DNA from: Gonium pectorale
Taxonomy: Eukaryota; Chlorophyta; Chlorophyceae; Chlamydomonadales; Volvocaceae
Assembly: GCA_001584585.1 (NCBI GenBank)
Contig: LSYV01000005.1
Location: 2,019,254 to 2,057,053, forward strand
DNA: 37,800 nucleotides
Direction: 5' to 3'
Shown: positions 1 to 10,959 of the stretch, one piece after another
Numbering within the stretch: position 1 is the stretch's first letter
Layout: every line of letters starts with the position of its first letter
The notes under the pieces: model-generated
What the model was told of the DNA's origin: nothing
Database searches by the model: none
What the model saw: the letters and a program-made list of their open reading frames with translations, nothing else
Position numbers and translations under genes: made by a program

Positions 1-895
1 GGGCGGACGAGGAGGAGCAGTTACCCCCCGGCNCGAGGATCAGCTCGTCGTGCGCCGGGGGCGGGGCCGCCGGCACCGCCACCTCCACCGCGTCCGCATC
101 CGCACCCGCCGCAGGCACATGCCCGGCAGCGTCCTCGTCGCTGTCGCCTTCAACGAGGCTGTTGCGGGCGGGCGGTTGCTGCTGCTGCAGGAACCAGGCG
201 CGGTGGAAGCGCTGCAGGGTGGCCAGGTCGCAGCTCCGCGCGACCGCGCAGAGCCAGCTGGCCCGGTCCGCCTCCGGCAACGGGCCCTGCGGCCGCCGCG
301 CCAGGAGCCACTCCATCAGGCCCACGCGGCCGCCGCGGGCGGCCGCCCGCACGGCGTCGGCGCTCCAGGGGCAGCCGCCGCCATCGGCGAGCAGCAGCCA
401 CTCGCAGACGACCTGCTGGCCCGCCTCGGCAGCCACCTCGAGCGCCCTGCCGCGGGCCTCTGGAGTGGCGAGGTCGCCTCCTCCGGGCTGCAGGAGGTGC
501 TGGCAGATGCAGAGCTGGCCGGCGGCCGCGGCAGCCTCCAGCGCAGCGAACATGCCGGAGCTGGGGCCGCAGCCCGATGCCGTCACGGCGACCCTCAGGT
601 TGGGCAGGCTGCCGCTTGAGGCGGTGAGGCACAGCACCTGCACGCACTTGGCGCGGGAGAGGCCACGCCAGGCTCGCGGCGAACCCCAATGCCGTTCAAA
701 CACGTCGGGAGGGCAGGGTTGCGACAGGTGGACCGTTGTATAGGCCGGACCGCACAGGAGGGCCGCGGTCTCGCGATTGACCATCCGAATGGAGCAGGCA
801 GCTTCATTCGCGGGAAGAAAGCTGACGATGCGCTCGATGATCCCGGGAATCCATACCCTTGAGCCATCATAAGTCACATCACACTCGCTCGCCAT
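1..895 (-). CDS. Ankyrin-type repeat protein with F-box-like N-terminus (partial, 3' end beyond window)
   Basis: The frame is open from an ATG at 895-893 to the left edge, giving 298 codons with no intron and no stop. It holds one ambiguous base at position 33. The N-terminus (MASECDVTYDGSRVW, then IPGIIERIVSFLP and IRMVNRETAALL) looks like a degenerate F-box helix set. From about residue 115 there are helical repeats such as FAALEAAAAAGQLCICQHLL, VCEWLL and DAVRAAARGGRVGLMEWLL, the ankyrin-like pattern of a large chlamydomonadalean family. After about residue 230 the sequence becomes Ala/Asp/Pro-rich and probably disordered. The biochemical role is unknown. Ankyrin repeats normally bind protein, and an F-box-like start would suggest a substrate adaptor, but that is inference. 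The upstream neighbour MPS1 is on the same strand with 1.1 kb between them. Confidence 0.8.
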   Translation of the reverse strand, partial: MASECDVTYDGSRVWIPGIIERIVSFLPANEAACSIRMVNRETAALLCGPAYTTVHLSQPCPPDVFERHWGSPRAWRGLSRAKCVQVLCLTASSGSLPNLRVAVTASGCGPSSGMFAALEAAAAAGQLCICQHLLQPGGGDLATPEARGRALEVAAEAGQQVVCEWLLLADGGGCPWSADAVRAAARGGRVGLMEWLLARRPQGPLPEADRASWLCAVARSCDLATLQRFHRAWFLQQQQPPARNSLVEGDSDEDAAGHVPAAGADADAVEVAVPAAPPPAHDELILXPGGNCSSSSA

Positions 896-1185
896 TGTGG
901 TATGGCCAGGACAGAGGCCGGCCAATGCAGGTCGAGGCGTCGCAGGTGTCGCAAGCAAGCTCGTTTGGAGCCGAATGTGCCTTCATCCGCAGTAATGATG
1001 TGAATGGCAAGTATTGAATATTGGGCAAGTGCGTCAGTTTTCCCCTTCGCCGTACAGTACGGGTCGGGCAGGGTGGAGGTTATGGCGTGTCAGAAAGGGG
1101 TTCACGGCTCAACATGCGAGCCTCGACGCAGTCTTATGGAGCAGGTGGAGGGTGCTCAGGAATGCGACGGGTATACGCTCTTGCA

Positions 1186-1190
1186 TTACA
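1186..1190 (-). terminator. Candidate TGTAA poly(A) signal of MPS1
   Basis: TGTAA, read on the minus strand, lies about 825 bases past the MPS1 stop. TGTAA is the usual poly(A) signal in Chlamydomonas relatives, and it is the only exact copy I see in this interval. A 3'UTR of this size is plausible but long. Confidence 0.4.
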
Positions 1191-1486
1191 AGCACATTTC
1201 GAAGATAAGCGAACACGTGCGACTCGTAGGCGCAGGCAGCCGTAGACGCTGGCCACGCGCCAGCCCCCAAAAGCCTGACGAAATACACCGGCAAAATACA
1301 GCTGACCTTCCACAAATCACCATCGTTCCAAAGCAATCCTGCGCCCCTTCGCCCTGCACTGCCCCAACCGAGACGATACTATACGGGCGCATCTTCAGCA
1401 GGCCACGTATCTATGCAATGCACGGCGACCGGTGAAGGGACCCTCAAGACGACACAGCGCCTTGAGGCCTGCAACGATGGGGCCTC

Positions 1487-1513
1487 CACACACACACAAA
1501 CACACGCACACAC
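1487..1513. repeat. (CA)n microsatellite
   Basis: An imperfect CA dinucleotide run, interrupted by AAA and CG, in the presumed MPS1 3' flank. No coding meaning. Confidence 0.85.
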
Positions 1514-2012
1514 GAGCGCCATTGCATGCAGTCAGTTGTGTCATCATGTCGCGGCGGCACCCGACTCGGGGCTGCACAGCGCGTGCGAAGTTCAGAGTGA
1601 TGTTTGCCTCTCCGCTCGCAGCTCATCTCCGGCGCAGTGCCAGCCGTGTGCCCCAGACGGTACTTCCCTACTTGCAAGGACTTGGCCGCGCATGGAGCTC
1701 AGGAGCGGTGACGGAAGAGTGGCAATGATAGGCGGCGTGCCTGAGACGTTTGCTCAATGCAGGGTATGTACAGTCAAAGTACTCGTCCTTGCCTAAGCCG
1801 CTTCCCCTGCCGCACGAACGACGCCGTGAGACATTTTTACCCGATCCGCATCTCAATGCACACGAACGAATCCCCACACCCACGCGACCCGTGGGCCAGA
1901 CCGTGGAAAACGCCGCACGGCCTGTCGCCCCCGGTCCCCAACCTCCAGGCTGGTTGCTCTATGCGGTGCTCGCCTTGGAGCGCCTGTCCCTGAAAGACAG
2001 CCCCTCTCCATT

Positions 2013-2808
2013 TCACGTGCCGCGGCGGGCTGCTGTCATGGCCGCCTCGATGAACTCAGTGTTGCCGTGCGTGTCCCCGCCGCTGTCCCCGAAGTTGAAG
2101 CGCTGGAGGCCCCGTCGTAGCGCAACCTCCAGCTTGTTCTCGCCATCGCCCACCGGCTCATTCGGCTGGCCTCCGCTGCGGGCGCTCCCGGGCTGCAGCG
2201 CGCCCTCCGCTATCGGTGTGGCACCGGTGCCAGGTCCAGATGGCTGCTGGGCCTCTTGGACGGGTCGCAGCTGTGCCCGCTGCTGCAGGATGGCCGCGTG
2301 CAGCTCAGCGCCGGCGAGCGGCAGGAGCCCGCCGGCTGCTGAGGCTGCGGCCGCGCGGGGCGGCCCAGCGGCCTTGAGCTGCTCCAAAGGATCGGCCGGC
2401 GGCGGTTTGGCAGCCCTGCGGATGCGCGAGGTCGGAGGCGGGCCCACTTGCTATCAAGGACATGAAGGGTTAGAGTGAGGCGTCGCCGCGGACAAGCGCT
2501 GTGGCGACACCCTGGCGGGCACTGCCACCGGAGAGGCATTCCAGGTGCCTGTAGCACAGCGGATATTGCACTGACCCGCTTAAAGAGGCGCTCTCACCTC
2601 TTCGCTGCTGCCGCGGCAGCGGCTGCCGCGATGTCACCCATATTGCCTGATGCCATTTGCGGCTTTGGCAACGCATTGGCACCTGGCGGCAGCGGAATGC
2701 CGACTGCTCGCTGCGGGGCGATGCCGGGGGCCAACATGGCTGGCGGCGGTGGAGGTGGTGGCGGAGCGGGAGGCGCAGGCCCTGCCACGCGCGGCGCAGC
2801 TGAGAACA

Positions 2809-2839
<31 letters not shown>

Positions 2840-5800
2840 TGCCGGCGGCGGCGCCGTCGCCGCGGAGCCGAAAGGTGCCGAAGCTGGCGGAGGAGGAGCA
2901 GCGGCCGCCAAGGGCGCCGGGGTCTCCCCGCGGTTGAGCTGCTGCATGACCCGTCGCGCTATGGAGTCCAGGTCGCCTTGGCCATTGCCACCCGCCACTC
3001 CGAGCTGTATACAGGACAGGCCGCCGAAGCACCAGGAGGGTGTGTGGGGACCTCTTAAACCGCAACTGCCACATTTGCTACGGTATGCGCTGTGTCTGCC
3101 CGTATCAACAACTAACGGCAAAGATAGCACTCTCATCCTATGCATAGTCCCTGCCGACGCCTTCGGTGTGAGGTTGCAACCTCTTAACAGCCATGCCGTA
3201 GAAGACATTGACGACTTTGCAACGCACCTGCAGAATGGCCTTGATCTGCTCCTCCGTCAGGCTCGTCGCCGTCGAGCTGCCACTCGCAGCCGCAGGCGCC
3301 GTCTGTTGTGGCGGCGGCTGGTGCTTCCGGCGGTTGGGGTGCAGGAAGTGATGGTCCAAAAGCTCCGGCAGCGAGATGCGGGTCTTAGGGTTGCGGTCCA
3401 GGCACCTGAGCGGCAGGGGTTTTAATTATACACAACGTTTTCAGGTGCCGTCCTGCCGTGCGCTGTGTGCCGTGTCCCCGCTTATCGCAGGCTCCGCACA
3501 CATCTCCGCACATATGATTATACGTACTTGGAAAGAATCTCTCCAAATCGGAAGCAAGTACGGGCAGGCGCACCTGCTGATGCAGTCCACCGCGTCGGGC
3601 TCTCCGCACTCGGGCATTGGCACCCGGTAGGAGGGGTTGCATATGGCATTCATCTTGGGGATGAACGACAGCTCAGCAAACGGTGTGCGGCCGTAGATCC
3701 TGTGGCGGGAATGGTCGGCGTCCAACGACAAGACCGTCTCGCGTGCGTTTATGCTGCAAAAGGGCAGTGGCTACACCGCAAACTTGACACGGTATTCAGC
3801 TTACAGCCTTCCGACAATTAAGAAACAGGTCAAATTGGAACGCAGCAGAATGGCTGACCAATGCCAGACCGGTACATGGCAGTACGTGCGTCAGAGAACC
3901 GACAAGACTTACATTTGGTACAGAATGCAGCCGAGGCTCCAGACGTCCGATGGCCGGCCGACCTTCAGTGGAGGGCCGCCCAGCGGATTTTGGCTCCCGC
4001 CCTGGATCGCCTCCGGAGACATGTAGTTCAGGGTACCCACCTAAAAGGAACAGACGAGGAGCGTACTAAGGGAAGCGTATTGTTGCCGTCATCACAATTG
4101 GTTAGCAGACGGTAAACCTTGCCCCTGGCTGTCTTGCCAGCCCGTCCAACAGCGACCCCTTGCTGCAAGCCGAAACCGCACCTGCGACTCCCGGTTGATC
4201 GAGGTGGTGTCCCCCTGTATCGCCTTCGCGATCCCAAAGTCTATCAGCTTGAGCTGCCCCTGCACCAGCATGAAATTGGCGGGCTTGAGGTCCGCGTGCA
4301 CGATGCGCGCGTCGTGGATGCACTTGACCGCCTGCAGCATCTGCTGCCAGTACAGCCGGATGAAGTTGGCGTCGATCTCCTGGCACGTGCCCTGCCCGCC
4401 CGCGGCACCGCAAGGCGCGTCGGGGCCCTCAGCGCCGGCGCCAGTGCCGCCGGCGGCGCGGCGGCGCGCCTCTTCGTGGCTATGCAGCAGGCGCGCCAGG
4501 TCTATGTCGCCGTACTCGAGGACCATGTAGACGAGGCCATCGTCCCGGAAGACCTGGGGCCGGGGAGCGGTTACAGCGCGGTCCGTTTTAGTTCAACAGT
4601 AGTGACGGGCTACCGCATCAGCCGTGTAGGTACTGAAGGCGACCTGCGACTTAGGTAAGCAGGGAGGAGTACGGAGTGGTCCTGCAGTTACCACGGAGTG
4701 CTGTTGAATGCGTTAATTGCTGTATTGCCAACGCACCTGCGCGTCGATTAGCTGGATGATGTTCGGTTTGCCGCGCAACTGGCGCAGTAAGGTAATCTCG
4801 TCTATGAAGCCCTTGACCGCCTGGGGTTCGAAAGGGGAGGCGAAACAAAGATGGCCGAGCATCCTCATCACCGACGCGGCGCAAACAAGGATGCAGCATG
4901 CGTAAAGGCCACATGCGGCAGGGCAGAGGGGACTTAGTACAGGAGGACCGGCTGCCTGAGCTGAGCGCGCGCAGGGCCTTACCTCCTGGTCCTTGTTCTG
5001 AAATCGCACGCGCTTGAGAGCGTATATCACACGGTTGAGGCCCAGCACCTGCAAGCGATTAGGGAGTGGCAGCTCTACGCGTCGCCGCAGTCCAGTAATC
5101 CAGTACGGTGGGCGAAGCGCATTTAGTAAATTCGTCAGGTACAAACAGACCCCACCGCGGGCTGAGCACCAATAACCGACCTTGTACACCTTGCTGCTGC
5201 CGCCTTTACCCGCCAGGTCCAGCTTTTGGTACCGAATCCCGTGCACATACACAAACATCTCGCTTTCGATTGGCCGCGTTTGCGGCTGCTCCAGGCGCTC
5301 CGGCCAAGTGAAGCCGCCAGACTGCAGCTGGGGCTGGGGCTGGGGCTGTGGGCGCTGCTGTGCGGGCGGCACCATGGCCGGCTGCGGCGGCTGCGGTTGT
5401 TGGAGCGCCTGAGCTGCAGCAATGGGCTGCTGCATATGCGGACCCACGGCGTGGGGAGCTGGTGAAGGCCGTGAAGCGGCGAATCCCATGGGCCTGCAGG
5501 ATATCGGCAGGAGGGTCACGCTGCGACAATCAAATAAACCAGATAGCATCACGCTTCCTATGGTGCCTTCCATTGTATGAATGGCAGGCGTGGCAAGCGA
5601 AGGGGCCACATACCCGACTTCGGGCATGTGCCCCACCCCGAGTGCGTACCGTAAGGGTTCGCGACCGTCCTGTGACGGCAGGTGTGCACCGGGCGTGCTG
5701 ACCGACGCGACCAGTGGCTTTTGCGCCTTGCTGGCCGGAGCAGCAGCAGGCGCCTGGTTCTCATCCACGGCCATGGGCGTCGGCCCCGAGCACGCAGCTG

Positions 5801-8280
5801 GCGTCCGGCTCGGGGCGAGATTCTCATCGACACCTTGCGCCGCGGGCCGCGGCATACCGGACTCGCAAGCGGCCGATGCGGAGCCGGCGAACGTGGGCGG
5901 TGCTTGCTGCACGAATCCTCTGGATGCAGAAGTGGGGATGGCGCTGCATGCCGCCAAGGACGACGCCGGAGTTTGCCGGGAAGCGGCCGCTGGTGTGTAC
6001 GCCTGAGCCGACATAGCAGGCATGGATGCAGGTGCGGTCGCCCCATGAGCGGACCTGCTCGCCGGCCTCATGTCCTCTGAGCCGTAGCACGCCTGATCGC
6101 CCAGCGAGTGGCCCGGCAGGGCGGCCGGCGGGTGGGCAATGTCGGGTGATTGGCGACGCTTCATTCCCTCGTCCTGCAGCACCACCGCGGCCACCATGCG
6201 CGCAGGCGACTGCGCGGCTTCCGCTGCGGCGCGGCGCTTGCGGGCTGCCGCCTGCTCCGCTTCATCAAGCCCGGCGGCAGTGCCGGGCTCACGCATCCTA
6301 CCTGACGGGGCATCCTGGCGCTGCTGTTCAAGGCCTCCCTCAGCACCATCCGGCCGCACCAGGGCCACCGGCTGTTCATTGACAGATGGGCCCGCAAGCG
6401 GGACCATAGGCCCTTCACCTATGGGCTGCTCCGGGCGCTGGCTGCTGCGGCTGCCGTCGGGCAGGGAGGCGCATGGACCCGATGTGTCCATGGCTGTGGC
6501 CTCGCCACTCCGGCTCCCTACATCTTGCCCAGCAGTAGCTGGCTTGTCACCACTTGTAATCCGCACGGCCTTACTCTTCATACCGAAGCGACGCAAGCCC
6601 ATGCTCATATTGCCAGTGTTGTTGCCACCACCGCCGCTGCTCGTGCCGCCGCTGGTACCTGCTGAGGCGCCACCGCCCAGGGCCGCCACCGCTGCGGCGC
6701 CCGCCGCAAGGTTAAGTGCAGACGATATGCCCATAGGGATGGTCACGGTTCCCGTGTTGCCACCGCCGCTGCTGCCAAGCTGCAATGCCGCGACCCCGCC
6801 GGTGAGAGACCCGTTGGTGCCGCTGTCCTCGCCCGAGCGGCAGTTAATCGTGTCGTCTTCCGAGCTGTGCGAGGTTAGGGAGCTCTTGCTGGGCACATGG
6901 CCCATAAGGTGCTGGTGGCTGGACAGCGGGAGGCTAAGGTCCCCCGGCACCAGCGTTGTACTGGACTTGCTGAGGGAGCTGCTACCTCCGGACAACTGTG
7001 AGAACGAGGTCGACGTTGCACCGCTGTCGCTTGCGCCCCCTCTGAGGTGGACGCCCGGAGTGGAGGGCGGCGGTCGCCGATTGCCGTCTGCGCAATAACG
7101 ACAGCAATGCAATGATTACGATATCCAACTTCCTGTAGTGCGTCGGTGTGCGTGCGTCTGGGCAAGAGTTCCTTGTGCAACAGGGATACAGGGATACCAG
7201 CTGCTGAAGAGTCCTCACCTCCTGGAAGGGAGGCTACGGAGGCCTCCTGGAAATGAACTCTGCGCTCTGACACCAGCGCCTGCCCGGCAGAGTCATGCCG
7301 CCCGGCTGCCTGGGAATCAAGCTGCGTCATGAGCTCATCCAGTATGCTGCGTACGGTGACAAGAGGGGGGCGAGGCGTCAGCTGCAACAGTGGAACCCCA
7401 GGTTTAGGAAGCACCAGCACCACAACGCCGCCACTAGAGCCCATAACCACTACCAACGTGTTTGCATAGCACTAGTTGTCTCGCGCACCTTCGTGGCTCG
7501 GCGCGCTCCTTGATGCCCTTCTGAAGTATGGAGATCGCCTTGTTGGTGTTACCGGCCTGGTGCTCCAGCAGTGCCCACTCGTGGTAAAGATGCGCGCAGG
7601 AGTCTCCCATGTGCTGGTTTTTGAGCGCCTTGAAGAGGTCGCGACCTTCGTCCTCGTTGCGATACCTGCATTGAGCACGCACGGCACCACACAGAATCTG
7701 CCCCCATAGCCTCCTGATGCGAGCCGCCTCACGCTGCCCCGCGCAGGTTGGCCCATGGTCACCAAGGCTGCCCCCGCCATGAAGACCTTGAATCCGTGAC
7801 CCCCTGACGTTTGCACTGGCAGCGCTGTCGCAGGCCAAGCCCCTTCTCCTCTCCAACCCCCATGTTTCCGTCACCCCCGGGCCCCAACCCCCGGAAACGT
7901 GCCCTTGACAGATCAGTTGCTCACCATTGGTATCGAGCGTATCCAATCCATAGGTACATGTAGGCATCCGATGCCTGTCCGCGTGCGCGAGGCACCAGCT
8001 CCGTTGAGCGCTGGAAGAGCTGCGCCAGGCCCGCATTGGACCGATTGGTCCGCCCATGCGACGCCGCTATGCCTTCCTCGTTTGTTAAGAACTGCATCCA
8101 TGCTTCAGCAGAGCCTGGGCTGGCTTGTAGCTGGTCAACTAGCCGCTTGCGCTCCGCCAATCGCGCAGGGTCGCCAGCTGAGCATGCTTGGATGTAGCGC
8201 GACAGCTGCAGCGCCCAGGAGAGACTGCCGGTTGTGCGTTCGTCGTCTGGACAGGCTGCTGTGCCCCCCAGCATAGACAT
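2013..8280 (-). CDS. MPS1: MPS1/TTK-like spindle-checkpoint protein kinase, 13 exons, about 1432 aa
   Basis: Exons in order: 8280-7925, 7665-7489, 7433-7219, 7087-5614, 5493-5181, 5048-4983, 4820-4737, 4553-4182, 4040-3913, 3699-3574, 3405-3228, 3004-2598, 2415-2013; they sum to 4299 nt. Residues about 25-180 form a BUB1/MPS1-type TPR ([43 protein letters not shown]). A long disordered Ser/Gly/Ala/Gln/Pro region follows. The kinase domain is about 826-1127: glycine loop GKGGSSKV (836-843), lysine K857 in [14 protein letters not shown] (D983), DFG (1000-1002), and the family-typical [20 protein letters not shown]. About 35 Ala/Gly-rich residues are inserted after [10 protein letters not shown]. 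The tail is poly-Pro/Ala. MPS1 acts at kinetochores in the spindle checkpoint. The least certain points are the start ATG, the 55-nt intron 7488-7434, and intron 5613-5494, whose length is a multiple of three and could be retained. Confidence 0.9.
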
Positions 8281-8988
8281 CCTCTGTTTGGCCCAGCCGC
8301 AGCGAGCCAGACAGGGCTGCCGAACTCTTTATGACCGCCTTCTGCTATGGCAGCATGGTTACCTAGCGCCAGCAGTCGGCTGGGGGCGCAGCTTCCCGTT
8401 GGCTGTCGGGGCCAGTCAGTCAGGCTACTTGGCAATCTTAATGATATAAGGGGCTGCAGGGTCACTTACAAAAGTGGTTTGCAAAGGGTAGGTGCAAGGG
8501 GAGCAAGAAAAGCGGGTTCCGGTTCCAGGCCGTGTACGGTTTCTCTGTCTCTTGTCTTGCTTGTCGCCGATTCGCACGTATTTGTGAACCGTGCTCTCTG
8601 CAATCATACATCTTCTCATCTTAAGTTGACTCTCGACTCTCCCCTACAGCGAGGCCTGGTGCAGCTTTTGCAGCGTCGCTTGACAAAGGAGCAAGCTTTG
8701 CATTTCACCTAAGCGTACGGGTCAAGTCCCTTCTCGCTTCATACACCATCTTGGAGCGGTGCTTCTTACGGGCGGACAACCCAGGTGCGACAACGCTTGC
8801 ACTGCGCATACTAGGTCCTTGCCTCGCGACCGACGCCTGGGAGCTTCGGCGCCCACAGGTTGCAACCCAACCCCGAGTGGGTCGCGGCAGGCCCGGCAGC
8901 GGCGCCCCGGCCGCTGACCCACCCCAGGCCGTACCTGAGCGCCGGCGCCTGAACCCCACCACCCTTCCACCTAGCGCCGCACCCCGCC
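8281..8988. promoter_or_regulatory. Shared upstream region of divergent MPS1 and SNU23
   Basis: 708 bases between the start codons of two genes that diverge head to head. The stretch around 8430-8760 is clearly less GC-rich than the flanking exons, as expected for promoter sequence. No coding exon is supportable. I see no recognisable named promoter element, so the limits are simply the two start codons. Confidence 0.5.
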
Positions 8989-9684
8989 ATGAGCAAGCAG
9001 CTGGCGCCGAAGCGCGCCGCCGGCGTGGATAACACCGCACGTCGGACTTGGGACAAGGAGGAGTATCGGCAAAAGGCGGAGGAGAAGGAGAAGGCCGCCA
9101 AGGGCAAGGGCGGCGACGATGACGGGGAGCAGGAGGAGTCGGCGGCCGAGATCCGGCGCCGCAAGCGCCTGGAGCGCGACCCCCTCCACCAGGGCCTGAT
9201 TGTGGAGCGCTCCAACCTGCGCCAGCGCGATTACCAGATTGACCTCACCTCCCGCCTGGGCAAAACTCAAGTCGTGGGCTTCAACACGCCCCTTAACCAG
9301 CAGGCGGGCTGGTTCTGCAACGTGTGCAACTGCGTGCTGCGCGACTCCCAGTCATACCTGGACCACATCAACGGCAAGTGGCACAACCGGGCGCTGGGCA
9401 TGAACATGAAGGTCGAGCGCTCGACGCTGGAGCAGGTGAAGAATAAGTTCGACGAGCTCAAGAGCCGCAAGAGCCCGCCGCCGGACGAGTACGTGCCGGA
9501 CGGCTTCGACGCGGCCGCCAGCGCGGAGGCCAAGGAGCGGGAGGAGAAGCGCGAGAAGCGGCGGCGCAAGGCAGCGGAGGCAGCGGGTGGCGGCGGAGCG
9601 GCCGGCGGGGAGGAGGGCGGGGAGATGGACCCGGATATGATGGCGCTCATGGGCTTCGGTGGCTTTGGGACGACCAAGAAATAA
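8989..9684 (+). CDS. SNU23: SNU23/ZMAT2-like U4/U6.U5 tri-snRNP zinc-finger protein, 231 aa, intronless
   Basis: A single exon from ATG 8989 to TAA 9684. The N-terminal part is charged, with DNTARRTWDKEEYRQKAEEK followed by basic RRRKRLERDPL. The conserved core is LIVERSNLRQRDYQIDL then LGKTQVVGFNTPL. A U1-type C2H2 zinc finger has the spacing C110-x2-C113-x12-H126-x5-H132 (WFCNVCNC...YLDHINGKWH). A VKNKFDELK helix and a Lys/Arg/Ala/Gly-rich tail end in GFGGFGTTKK. Length and order fit yeast Snu23 and animal ZMAT2, components of the precatalytic spliceosome that bind near the 5' splice site; the protein is expected in the nucleus. The lack of introns is unusual beside its intron-rich neighbours. 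The start is the only ATG preceding the conserved N-terminal motif. Confidence 0.95.
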   Translation: MSKQLAPKRAAGVDNTARRTWDKEEYRQKAEEKEKAAKGKGGDDDGEQEESAAEIRRRKRLERDPLHQGLIVERSNLRQRDYQIDLTSRLGKTQVVGFNTPLNQQAGWFCNVCNCVLRDSQSYLDHINGKWHNRALGMNMKVERSTLEQVKNKFDELKSRKSPPPDEYVPDGFDAAASAEAKEREEKREKRRRKAAEAAGGGGAAGGEEGGEMDPDMMALMGFGGFGTTKK

Positions 9685-9852
9685 GAGGGTGCAGTTCTGG
9701 GGATGAGCCAGGAATGCCTAATGTGGGAGGGGTCGTAGTGGGAAGGGGGACGGCGGAGCGAGCGGTGAATTGAGGATCATGAAGGATGTTGGCTGCGATG
9801 GAGGCACGCTGCGCTGTGCGGAAAGGTACCCCGTGCGTTTGCATGCGCACGG

Positions 9853-9890
9853 TGATGAAATGGACTGGCGCAGACGACGAGCGTGGGCGC
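9853..9890 (+). repeat. Dispersed 38-nt motif, diverged copy
   Basis: Ungapped alignment to the copy at 26298-26335 gives 31 identities in 38 positions, sharing TGATGA at the start and ACGACGAGCGT near the end. The stem pairing is weakened in this copy. It lies about 170 bases after the SNU23 stop. Confidence 0.5.
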
Positions 9891-10722
9891 TGGGCTTGTC
9901 ATTCCGGGATGGCGCGTGTGGTGCGTGACGCGGTATGAGGCGGTGCCGGCATAGGGAGGCGACCCTGACTCGTCCCTCATGGCTCGGACTGAGGGTTCAG
10001 GTGCGGCCAGGGACAAGCAGGGACCTGGGCTTTCAGGTTGCCCCGAAGCCTGAAAGGGAATGGGGTAGCGCCGTCGCAGCGCCCTGCTGCGTTCTTGACG
10101 ATTGCTTTTTACGTGTCGAACATCGTCCCAAAGAGGATGCGGGTTCGTTTGCGAACGGATGTGGTGGACACGTACAGGCTGTCATCGGAGCTGTTGAAAG
10201 GGGTTACGACAGCATGTCCTGGCTGCGTGGCCCCCGTGGCCCCCGGCTTTCCTTTTTGGAAACGGAAGGGGATCTTGGACATAGCTTGACGAGTTATGGA
10301 ACATGTACCAGGATGGTGCTCTGCTGAAGATGCGGGGCATGATGCTGCCGCCGCTTCGCCGCAAGGGCGCCAGCAGCATCCGGCAAGACGCAAGTTTTCT
10401 GTGGCCGGAGTGGCTGCAACTTGCTGGCCCTGCAGTGCTTCACACCGGCGTCGCATATCTGAGCACCGCGACAGTGGGACCCGACATATGGTATCCAGGG
10501 CCATCCGTGCATCCCGCCACGAAGAGAGGGCGGGTAGTGCGTACGTTGGACGCCCGTGCCGGACAGAGGTCGGTTTTGTCTCCGTCTCTGCAGACCCTCG
10601 CTGTCCTCTCCGACCGCCGATTGCTTGCTGTCAGGAGTAAGAACTGCAGCAAATCATGGTTGTCATTTGCCTAGGGGGGTCCCGACTCCAGCTCGCCATG
10701 GATGAAGGACCGGACGATGTGT

Positions 10723-10730
10723 TTCTGGAA
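10723..10730. promoter_or_regulatory. Heat-shock-element-like TTCnnGAA upstream of p23
   Basis: TTCTGGAA followed by GTTG gives two perfect inverted HSE units and a third with one mismatch, about 230 bases before the p23 start codon. HSF sites consist of such alternating units. The function is inference. Confidence 0.35.
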
Positions 10731-10959
10731 GTTGGGCGGGCAGCCAGTGCCCATGGGTGGTAACTTATTGAGAGGCCAGGGGAGACCGAGGGGTGCGCGA
10801 GTGGCCGTGCCGGACAAAGTAGTGAGTGTGCCGGGTGTGTACGGAGGAGGGTTCTGGAGGCGCCCGAAAGGCGGGTTTTATCCATGGCGTCCCCATTGCT
10901 CACGTTATCGTTTCCTGCGAAAACATTTGCTTGACTGCTTGCTGTATCAAGCCGCAAGA

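Larger units (their letters stand above)
896..2012. other. Intergenic: MPS1 3' region and promoter of the ankyrin-repeat gene
   Basis: About 1.1 kb with no supportable coding region. It should hold the MPS1 3'UTR on its right and the promoter and 5'UTR of the ankyrin gene on its left, both on the minus strand. It contains a CA microsatellite (1487-1513) and one minus-strand TGTAA (1190-1186). The short open frames on both strands show no conserved motif. Confidence 0.6.
9685..10959. other. Intergenic: SNU23 3' region and p23 promoter
   Basis: About 1.3 kb between two genes on the same strand. No conserved coding sequence was found on either strand. It contains the degenerate copy of a dispersed hairpin motif (9853-9890) and a TTCTGGAA heat-shock-element-like octamer (10723-10730). 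I found no exact TGTAA here, so the SNU23 poly(A) site is unassigned. Confidence 0.55.

Noticed and set aside
6139..7098. Plus-strand open frame of 319 codons
   Set aside because: Antisense to the large disordered exon of MPS1; no domain or motif.
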